Shown here piece after piece: positions 35,860 to 43,245 of a stretch of 64,000 nucleotides of DNA. The position numbers and the translations under genes are program-made. The notes under the pieces were generated by a model. The model was not told the DNA's origin. It was given only the letters and a program-made list of their open reading frames with translations, and did no database searches. Each line of letters opens with the position of its first letter. The first letter of the stretch is position 1. This DNA is from Bacteroidota bacterium (GTDB taxonomy: Bacteria > Bacteroidota > Bacteroidia > B-17B0 > Aurantibacillaceae), in NCBI GenBank assembly GCA_021323535.1, contig JAJONO010000003.1, positions 1 through 64,000 of the forward strand, in the 5' to 3' direction.

Positions 35860-37332
35860 TTATTTAGTGACTATTATTTTTTGTTTTATTGTTGAACTAG
35901 TATTCTTTTCTGTGATAAAATAAATGCCAGGAGCCAGATCTTTAATTTCAGAACGAAAATCATTTTTCGAATTCAGTGAGATCAGTTTTATGAGTTGTCC
36001 GATTTCATTTACCAGTTGAAGAGTTATTTCTGTTGAAGCTTGTATTGTAAACTCTCCGTTACCAGGGTTTGGAAATACAGTTAGTTGAGGGTTGAGAGTT
36101 AAGAGTTGGGAGAGGCCTGCGCAGATGGAAACATTTTGTGTTACTGTCGCGGTGTTCACACATCCATTAGCGTCTGTTCCGGTAACCGTATAATTTGTGG
36201 TTGTGGTTGGACTAACCGTGATAGCTGTAGTTGTTGCAGCGGTGTTCCATGTATACGACGAAGCGCCGCCCGCAGAAAGCGTTGCAGTTTGTCCTGTACA
36301 AAGAAGGCTTGTATTTGATACCGCTGTTACAATTGGATTTGGATTCACTGTAACAGAAATCGCGGTACGTGTAATACTTGTTGCGCAGGTCATTGCTTCA
36401 ACATAATAAGTTGTAGACACTGTAAGAGAAGGCGTGGCAAAATTGGTTCCTGATCCTAATGCTGTTGTACTTGTTGCACTTGCAAACCAGCTTAGCGTAC
36501 CAGAACCTGTAGCAGAAAGTGTTGTTGTATTTCCCGAACAAATGATCAGGTTAGAAGCTGTATTGCTTCCTGTTGGGGCGGGAGGAGGAACACATCCGCC
36601 ACCCCAGGTGATTTCGCAAAATCCACCTGCACCCGCGGCTCCAGGATAACCATTTCCGTTTCCGCCGCCGCCGCCACCACCAAAAGCGGATCCGCCAACT
36701 GAAGGATCTGGGTTTGAACACGACGCATCGGTGAATCCGGCGCCTTTACCGCCATTGCCACCGGGAGCGCCACCACCGAGACCAGCGGTTCCACCAGGAG
36801 TGAGGCAATTACTTCCGTTATAGGCAGGCGTTGCGCCTCCGGTTGAACCATTTGCCAATGAACCACCAGCTCCGCCGCCACCGCCACCGAAATAAGTATA
36901 ATATCCACCACCGCCTTGTCCGCCTGTGCGATTTGCAATATTGCCGCCTGTACCGCTTCCGCCAGCACCACCGCCTCCAACAGCAGGATTGGAAACAGAA
37001 ACACCATTAGCTCCTCCTGAAGCAGAAATGAGTCCTGCAACGCTTGAAGTTCCGGCTGCTGCACCAGATCCGCCTGTTCCTACCTTAACAGCAAGTGTTG
37101 CTCCCGGAGTTACAGCATAAGAACCTTTTGCGTAGCCACCGCCTCCGCCACCACCGGTACCGTTGCCGCCCCCGCTTCCGCCGCCGCCAACAACTTCAAT
37201 AGTAATGGTTGTAACTCCTAATGGAACGGTAAAGGTGTAAAGCCCCGGAGTTGTATAGGTCATTGGGCTAACCTGGGCCAGAATTAAATTAAAAGCGAAT
37301 ACAAAAAGGGTGAGTGTAAATAATTTTTTCAT
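35860..37332 (-). CDS. Glycine-rich T9SS surface protein
   Basis: 490 residues. After a signal peptide (MKKLFTLTLFVFAFNLILAQ) comes TYTTPGLYTFTVPLGVTTIT, the start of a glycine-rich beta domain that continues to about residue 250 with long Gly runs and repeated GGxGGxG. Two cysteine-paired Ig-like repeats follow (ICSGNTTTLSATGSGTLSW, LLCTGQTATLSAGGASSYTW), the same type as in the giant T9SS array. The C-terminus is a type A sorting domain (VFPNPGNGEFTI ... KQKIIVTK). It is thus a separate T9SS cargo gene; a sticky or matrix role is inferred from composition only. High GC in the Gly-rich part produces long overlapping false frames. Confidence 0.85.
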   Translation of the reverse strand: MKKLFTLTLFVFAFNLILAQVSPMTYTTPGLYTFTVPLGVTTITIEVVGGGGSGGGNGTGGGGGGGYAKGSYAVTPGATLAVKVGTGGSGAAAGTSSVAGLISASGGANGVSVSNPAVGGGGAGGSGTGGNIANRTGGQGGGGYYTYFGGGGGGAGGSLANGSTGGATPAYNGSNCLTPGGTAGLGGGAPGGNGGKGAGFTDASCSNPDPSVGGSAFGGGGGGGNGNGYPGAAGAGGFCEITWGGGCVPPPAPTGSNTASNLIICSGNTTTLSATGSGTLSWFASATSTTALGSGTNFATPSLTVSTTYYVEAMTCATSITRTAISVTVNPNPIVTAVSNTSLLCTGQTATLSAGGASSYTWNTAATTTAITVSPTTTTNYTVTGTDANGCVNTATVTQNVSICAGLSQLLTLNPQLTVFPNPGNGEFTIQASTEITLQLVNEIGQLIKLISLNSKNDFRSEIKDLAPGIYFITEKNTSSTIKQKIIVTK

Positions 37333-37493
37333 GTGCTTAAGATTTAAATAAAAAAAATCAGGACCTGCTTGCTATACGAAATTTACAAAATTTTTTTTTG
37401 GAAGTCAAGAAGATCAGGAAATGTTAAAAGATAAATGTTGAATTAAAAATAGAGCCAATTAATTTTACATTTAAAATTTTTAATTTCTCATTT

Positions 37494-37784
37494 CTATCCA
37501 GCTCCTTCAACAACGATCATATCCGTTGTGGCGATTCTTTGCCTCAGTGCTTTGGCAGGTGCGTATTCGGGGGAGTCCCACCATTTCTTCGCCGTTTCAA
37601 GGTCGGCAAATTCCAGTACCACAACTCTCTTTGGTTTCCAATCTCCTTCCAACGTTTCGGTTTTCCCACCTCGTATTACAAAGCGACCATTATAGGCTGC
37701 TATGCTGGCTGGTGTGAGACGTTTATATTCCTCGTATTGCGCGGGTTCGTGGATGTCGATTTCGACGATAACGTAAGCAGGCAT
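37494..37784 (-). CDS. DUF1330 domain protein
   Basis: 96 residues covering the full DUF1330 ferredoxin-like fold: AYVIVEIDIHEPAQYEEYKRL, RGGKTETLEGDWKPKRVVVLEF and AKKWWDSPEYAPAKALRQRI. The family resembles dimeric alpha/beta-barrel proteins and its function is generally unknown. It stands alone and is divergent from the sensor-kinase gene at 37853. An A/T inverted repeat (37441-37450 with 37476-37485) just beyond the stop may end transcription. Confidence 0.92.
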   Translation of the reverse strand: MPAYVIVEIDIHEPAQYEEYKRLTPASIAAYNGRFVIRGGKTETLEGDWKPKRVVVLEFADLETAKKWWDSPEYAPAKALRQRIATTDMIVVEGAG

Positions 37785-37852
37785 AGGTAAAGGTTTAGGC
37801 TAAGTTAATAAAAATGTACAGATCAACATTATCATAAATTATAAAGCTATTG

Positions 37853-40819
37853 ATGTTATGTTTTTTTTTGTTATTTTCATTTGTTATCTCCCGCCTCATA
37901 AAATATTTTCTACTTATTGCATTTCTGACATTACAGCTTATCGCTTATTGCCAGGAACCTGTATTTAAACAATACACTACCAGAGAAGGTTTGCCAAGCA
38001 ATGAGGCGCACTATGTACTCTCCGACAGCAAAGGGTATGTGTGGATATGCACCGACGGCGGAATTGCACGTTACAATGCCAATGACTTTAAGATTTTTTC
38101 CACATCGAACGGAATGCCGGATAATACTGTGTTTGAAGTAAAGGAAGACAGTAAGGGAAGAATATGGTTCAGAACCCTTGCTAATAAAATAGGATTTATA
38201 CTCAATGATTCGGTTCACACCATTGCCGCCAATGCTTCAATCCCCTCTTACATACAGGAAGGGCGCATAATTTCCTTCGGTATTTCTGCCAATGATGAGC
38301 TGTTCATTGGTAAGCAGAACGCTGCTTCTACGGGTTTCCTGAAAATTTCTCCTCCGTATGATACTGCGCATGTTTCTGTTCTTAAAAGTCAGTTCGACCG
38401 GAAAAATGGCATGGAAATTATGCTGCTTGATAAAAAAAATGTGGTGTTTACCGAGATCCGCGAACGCAGTTTTGGATTGAGATACGGAATAAAAATAGTG
38501 AATAAGAACAAACAACTTCTACTTGAGGATAGTATTCTGCATACGGAAACATTTCCCGTTACGCGCGTATGCATTTGTAGAAACAACCTGTTGTATGCGA
38601 CTAAAAATACCCTGATATGTTACGATCTGGATAAGAAAAGAAAGACTTCGCAAAAGGAAGATTTTCAGATATTGGGAATGGGCGTGATTAATGACTCAAC
38701 GCTTTACATAGGCGGGTACAGCATAGGAATTCGCTGTTATAACACAAACCTTGAACCATTGAACAGAAGTTTTCTCAATGGAGTATCTCCAACGTCTTTT
38801 AATTACGATTTTCAGAATGGACTCTGGATATCCACACTTGAATCGGGAGTGTATTATCATGCTCACGATGATGTTGTAAAATACAGGCTGGCTGAAGAAA
38901 AAGATGCAACCATTCTGGCAATGACAGTACAGGGAAACAGTTTTTATTTAGGTTACAGCAATTTCAATTCCTATAAAATTACTCCTGGCGTTGCACAAAA
39001 TATTCAGGTTAAAAAAATCAGTGGAAAAGAATTTGATTCAGGGATCGAACCAGCGAGTGTAACCGGCCTCATGCCAATTACAGAAAACGCTGTATTTATA
39101 AGCTCTTCAGGGAATAACCATCTCTATGAATTTAAAACAAACCGCACACGCGCCATCAAAGATCCGCGCAGTACTTTTAAATCGGGATTATGGTTTAAAA
39201 ACAGGTTCATTCTGTTTGCTTTAAGCGAGGCGTATTCTGTAGATATTAATTTTTCGAACGCGACTCTTCTTGGTAAAATCAAGGACAGAATATCTGACGC
39301 AGTAATTTCGCGCGATACCCTTTACGTATCAGGACTGAATGGACTTTATAAATACAACGAAAAAACAAAAACCTTTATCCTCGATTCAAGATGTTCAAAA
39401 CGCATCGATGACCTTGCAGAAAACAAAGGAACGCTCTTTCTTGCAACAAAAACATCAGGACTTTTAATATTGAATGGAACCAGGGTTGACAGTGTTTCAG
39501 AAAAAAGCGGGCTCATCAGCAATATGTGTAAATCGGTACTGGTAAATAACAACGAAATATGGGTAGCGTCGAACAGGGGCTTAAGTAAAATAACTAAAAC
39601 GCATGCCGGCGATTATGATGTATACAATTACTCCATCGATTATTTTGCTGACCTTGTTGATATCCGGAAACTTCATAACATAGGAGATACCTTGTTGTTC
39701 TTTTCAGGAAATTCGGTTTATTTCTTTAATGCTAAAATGAGAAACCCCGATAAAAGATGTTCTGTCATCAGGATTTCAGCCGATGGTTCTATAAAAGATA
39801 AAACAAAGGAAATTAATCTTTCTTATCACACAAAAGAGATCAAAATTATGTTTGAAGCTTTGTTCTATAATCTGAAAGGAAAAATACTGTACAGATACAG
39901 TTACGGCGATAATTGGGTTTATACAAATGAAAATGAGATCACGCTTGCATCGCTGGCCCCGGGCGACTATCATTTCAGAGTAGAAGCCCTTAATGTAAAC
40001 AATGAATGGATACCTGCACCTGAAAAAATACTCATCAGGATTCAGAAACCTTTCTGGCAACAAGCTGCATTTATTATAGCAAGTGTAATAATTCTGGCGC
40101 TTATGCTCAGTTTCTTGTTTTATAACATTAACCGCAGGTCGCTTAACCGTGAAAAACAAAAAAACGAAATAAGCAGAAGAATGATGGAGCTTGAATCGCA
40201 GGCGGCGCGTTCGTTAATGGGACCTCATTTTATTTTTAATTCGCTGAACACGTTGCAACGTTTTATATTGGAGGCCGACCTTGAGAACGCGGAAAACTAT
40301 CTTTCTAAATTCGCCAAAATGCTCAGGAAGCTCCTGGAAAACAGCGCTGCCGATAAAATTTCATTGTACGATGAAGTGGATATTCTCAACAAATACATTG
40401 ACATTGAACGGATACGTTTTGATAAATCATTTGATTTTAAAGTAGAACTCAATGTAGCAAATCCGAGGTTTGTAAACATACCATTCATGTTTATACAACC
40501 TTTTGTAGAAAACGCTATCTGGCATGGTTTAATTCCTAAGGAAGGAACCAAATGGCTGAGTCTTGTAATTTCAAGAAAAGATGAAAAAAGCATCAGGTGC
40601 ATTGTTGAAGATAATGGCGTAGGCAGACAGAGCCACGTGAAAAAAACACAGATCCTTCTTAAGGAAAAATCATTGGCAATGGATCTTATTAAACAACGGC
40701 TCGAACTTTTATCGAGAGCCAAAGATGTAAACTGTTATTATGAGATCACAGACAAGAAGAATGAAAACGGAAATAGTACAGGAACAAGAATAGAAATTGT
40801 ATTACCTATAATTAACTGA
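37853..40819 (+). CDS. Beta-propeller sensor histidine kinase of the LytS/YehU type
   Basis: 988 residues. A hydrophobic leader (FFLLFSFVISRLIKYFLLIAF) precedes a periplasmic propeller of two-component-regulator repeats, e.g. YVLSDSKGYVWICTDGGIARY and VKEDSKGRIWFRT. A Y_Y_Y-type beta-sandwich follows (LAPGDYHFRVEALNVNNEW), then one transmembrane helix (AAFIIASVIILALMLSFLFY). The cytoplasmic kinase has the H-box GPHFIFNSLNTLQ (phospho-acceptor His about 792) and an ATP-binding IVEDNGVGRQS. Usual family text is NPHFIFN; here N is replaced by G. ATG 37853 is taken over the TTG three bases earlier. The gene is separated by one base from the LytTR regulator, so the two form an operon and a signalling pair. 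The ligand is unknown; related systems sense glycans or cell-wall cues. Confidence 0.9.
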   Translation: MLCFFLLFSFVISRLIKYFLLIAFLTLQLIAYCQEPVFKQYTTREGLPSNEAHYVLSDSKGYVWICTDGGIARYNANDFKIFSTSNGMPDNTVFEVKEDSKGRIWFRTLANKIGFILNDSVHTIAANASIPSYIQEGRIISFGISANDELFIGKQNAASTGFLKISPPYDTAHVSVLKSQFDRKNGMEIMLLDKKNVVFTEIRERSFGLRYGIKIVNKNKQLLLEDSILHTETFPVTRVCICRNNLLYATKNTLICYDLDKKRKTSQKEDFQILGMGVINDSTLYIGGYSIGIRCYNTNLEPLNRSFLNGVSPTSFNYDFQNGLWISTLESGVYYHAHDDVVKYRLAEEKDATILAMTVQGNSFYLGYSNFNSYKITPGVAQNIQVKKISGKEFDSGIEPASVTGLMPITENAVFISSSGNNHLYEFKTNRTRAIKDPRSTFKSGLWFKNRFILFALSEAYSVDINFSNATLLGKIKDRISDAVISRDTLYVSGLNGLYKYNEKTKTFILDSRCSKRIDDLAENKGTLFLATKTSGLLILNGTRVDSVSEKSGLISNMCKSVLVNNNEIWVASNRGLSKITKTHAGDYDVYNYSIDYFADLVDIRKLHNIGDTLLFFSGNSVYFFNAKMRNPDKRCSVIRISADGSIKDKTKEINLSYHTKEIKIMFEALFYNLKGKILYRYSYGDNWVYTNENEITLASLAPGDYHFRVEALNVNNEWIPAPEKILIRIQKPFWQQAAFIIASVIILALMLSFLFYNINRRSLNREKQKNEISRRMMELESQAARSLMGPHFIFNSLNTLQRFILEADLENAENYLSKFAKMLRKLLENSAADKISLYDEVDILNKYIDIERIRFDKSFDFKVELNVANPRFVNIPFMFIQPFVENAIWHGLIPKEGTKWLSLVISRKDEKSIRCIVEDNGVGRQSHVKKTQILLKEKSLAMDLIKQRLELLSRAKDVNCYYEITDKKNENGNSTGTRIEIVLPIIN

Positions 40820-40820
40820 T

Positions 40821-41576
40821 ATGTTACACGCGATAATAATCGACGATGAACCAAATGGCATCGTTAGTCTTGAACTAATGATAAAAAAATACACTCCCGA
40901 AGTGAAAGTGGTGGCTAAAACCGTTAATGCGGTTGAAGGAGTGGAACTTATTGATGATTATCGTCCCGATATTGTTTTTCTTGATATAAACATGCCGGGC
41001 CTTAATGGTTTTGAAGTTCTTGAAAAAGCCGTGTTCAGAAATTTTCAACTCATCTTTACCACGGCCCATCAGGAATATGCCTTAAAGGCCATAAAGAAAA
41101 ACGCGCTCGATTATTTATTAAAGCCAGTAGACAGTGAAGAATTGAAAAAAGCGATTGCACGTGCGGAGTCCAATATTAAAAAACCGGATTTCATTCAGAA
41201 TGCGTTCGATATGCTTAGTGATCTGAAGGAGAACGAAGAAATCAAGATCAGTGTCCCCGGAAAATCTAGCATTGATATGGTGGTGGCGAATGATATCATG
41301 TATGTTGAAGCCAGCTCCAATCAATCGGTTGTTGTGTTAAAAGATAAAAGTAAAATTCAGGTGAACCGCTCGCTCAAGGAATATGATCAGCAGCTTTGCA
41401 GCAAAAAGAGTAGTTTCATAAGGCTTCATAATTCGTTTATTGTAAATGTAAATTACGTAACGCGTTACGTACCTGAGAACGGCGGTTTTGTATTGTTGCA
41501 AAATGATAAATCAATTCCTGTTTCAAAACATAAAAAAGAAGAATTTCTTGCCATGATCAATTTTAAGAACCGCTGA
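40821..41576 (+). CDS. LytTR-family response regulator
   Basis: 251 residues. The receiver domain (1 to about 120) has the acidic pair IIIDDEP, the phospho-acceptor D55 in IVFLDINMPG, and the switch residues IFTTAHQEYA and YLLKPV. The C-terminal LytTR DNA-binding domain (about 145-245) shows MYVEASSNQSVVVL and SFIRLHNSFIVNVNYV. It begins one base after the kinase stop. It should be phosphorylated by the kinase at 37853 and bind promoter repeats. The surface genes that follow at 41737 and 43245 are natural candidate targets (inference). Confidence 0.95.
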   Translation: MLHAIIIDDEPNGIVSLELMIKKYTPEVKVVAKTVNAVEGVELIDDYRPDIVFLDINMPGLNGFEVLEKAVFRNFQLIFTTAHQEYALKAIKKNALDYLLKPVDSEELKKAIARAESNIKKPDFIQNAFDMLSDLKENEEIKISVPGKSSIDMVVANDIMYVEASSNQSVVVLKDKSKIQVNRSLKEYDQQLCSKKSSFIRLHNSFIVNVNYVTRYVPENGGFVLLQNDKSIPVSKHKKEEFLAMINFKNR

Positions 41577-41736
41577 TCTTCTAAACCGATTTTTTATTTT
41601 TTGATGTTTTCACATCATTTTATTTCCGCATTAAAAAAGTAACCAGTTATTAAGCCGTTCAGGAATTTCGCATTCAAGCACTTTTAAGAATTTGTTGTGT
41701 CATCTAGTTTAGCTGAAATCTTAAACTATAATACAC

Positions 41737-43245
41737 ATGAAAAAACAAATTTTATTAGGAGGTTTAATAGCGTTATCTGCTTTAGGATATAGCCAGGCAA
41801 CCTGGAATGTAAGCGGAAATGACATCACAAATCCAAATACCGGAAATGTGGGGATTGGAACCAATCCGTCTCAAAAATTACACATAAATGGAAATTTTCA
41901 ATGTGACAACGGTACTCTGATGTGGGGGCTCAACCACATGAGAACAGAGGTAAGGAACGATGCGAACCTCCTTGGTAATGCAGGTGCAAAAAGCGGTTGC
42001 TTTGAAACTTCTGCACCAGTTAACTATCCTGCAGGCGCCAGTGGCTGGTGGCATTTGCTCGATGTTCGACATAGTAATCCCGGTAATAATTATGCCATGC
42101 AAATTGCCGGAGATTTCGACGATCAGGATATGTATTTTCGCAAGACAAGCAATTCAGCCACTACCTCATGGAGTAAAATAGTAGCCAATAATGGAGGAAG
42201 AGTTGGAATTAACCTGGTTGTTAGTGCTACCCCTTCAGGGTATTTGCATGTGAAGAACGCTGTTAATAATAACGATGTCCCAACTTTATTAATTGAAAAT
42301 ACTTCGCAGGGAATTTATCAGGATATCAAGGCACAGTTAAACAAAGTAATGAAAGCGGAGAACAAAGGATTTGTTATAGAAAATACGATGAGTGCTCCGG
42401 GAGAGGTGTTTAAGGTCTATGGTGAGGGACGAACGCTGATAGGATCGAGTGCTAACACCGAAGTACCTACCTCCATGTTACAAATTAAAAGTCCGATTGA
42501 AAGAGAAACCTTCAGATTATATAAGACCGGAAACACAACCAATTACCTGAGTCTTTGGCAAGGTGTAGGCGGAGCGGCAATAGATCCGATTGGAACAGGA
42601 AAACTGCATATAGGTTATGATCCTGCAGTTGATGTTCTTATCGGCGGCAATAACAATGGTTCAAATAACTACAGTAAACTTGGTATCGGAACAGCTGCTC
42701 CTAATGCTTTTCTTCACATCAGTACGCCAAATGTTACATGGCATGGGTTCCTGTTAGAACAAAATTCTACAGCTGCGACTGTTGCCCAGGAGACAAGAGT
42801 TAAAAATGATGCATCTGCAGGTTTGATAATCGCAAATACGGTGAGTACGTATAAAGAAGTTTTTAAAGTACTTGGTAATGGAAGAACGATCATAGGATCA
42901 AAAACTTCTGTTGCGCATCCAACAGCCAGTTTAACTGTTGGAGGAAAAATTGTATGCCAGGATCTTTACGTTACCGCTATTACGGATTGGCCGGATTATG
43001 TGTTTGCGGATAATTATAAATTACCATCGCTAAGTGAGGTTAAATCATATTATTCATTAAATAAACACTTACCAGGTGTTCCAACCGCAAAAGAGATCGA
43101 AGAAAAAGGAATTAGTGTATCGGAGACATCAACTATTCAAATGCAAAAAATTGAAGAATTAACCATCTATATGGTTCAATTGAAAGAAGAAATTGATCAG
43201 TTGAAAAAGGAAAATAAAGTGTTAAAATCTAAACTTGAAAAGTGA
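41737..43245 (+). CDS. Secreted knob-and-coil protein, tail-fibre-like
   Basis: 502 residues with signal peptide MKKQILLGGLIALSALGYSQ. Repeated NVGIGTNPSQKLHINGN / LGIGTAAPNAFLHIST units are the short fibre repeats seen in phage tail and Bacteroidota surface proteins. A segment from GWWHLLDVRH to ATTSWSKIV resembles the pyocin-knob domain. The C-terminus (DWPDYVFADNYKLPSLSEV, KHLPGVPTAKEIEEKGI, then a coiled coil EELTIYMVQLKEEIDQLKK) is the common Bacteroidota end that resembles S74-type chaperone regions. It has no sorting domain. The stop overlaps the next start (TGATG), so it is translationally coupled to the glycoside hydrolase. A trimeric surface fibre or carbohydrate-recognition role is inferred. 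Confidence 0.82.
   Translation: MKKQILLGGLIALSALGYSQATWNVSGNDITNPNTGNVGIGTNPSQKLHINGNFQCDNGTLMWGLNHMRTEVRNDANLLGNAGAKSGCFETSAPVNYPAGASGWWHLLDVRHSNPGNNYAMQIAGDFDDQDMYFRKTSNSATTSWSKIVANNGGRVGINLVVSATPSGYLHVKNAVNNNDVPTLLIENTSQGIYQDIKAQLNKVMKAENKGFVIENTMSAPGEVFKVYGEGRTLIGSSANTEVPTSMLQIKSPIERETFRLYKTGNTTNYLSLWQGVGGAAIDPIGTGKLHIGYDPAVDVLIGGNNNGSNNYSKLGIGTAAPNAFLHISTPNVTWHGFLLEQNSTAATVAQETRVKNDASAGLIIANTVSTYKEVFKVLGNGRTIIGSKTSVAHPTASLTVGGKIVCQDLYVTAITDWPDYVFADNYKLPSLSEVKSYYSLNKHLPGVPTAKEIEEKGISVSETSTIQMQKIEELTIYMVQLKEEIDQLKKENKVLKSKLEK

Noticed and set aside
36546-37064. 172-codon frame on the minus strand inside the glycine-rich T9SS gene
   Set aside because: Same strand, different phase; it arises from the GC-rich glycine codons and is only Ala/Val/Gln-rich low-complexity sequence.
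37853-37875. T9 run close to the start of the sensor kinase as a phase-variable site
   Set aside because: The run is short for slipped-strand switching, and the downstream frame fits a normal leader peptide without any shift.
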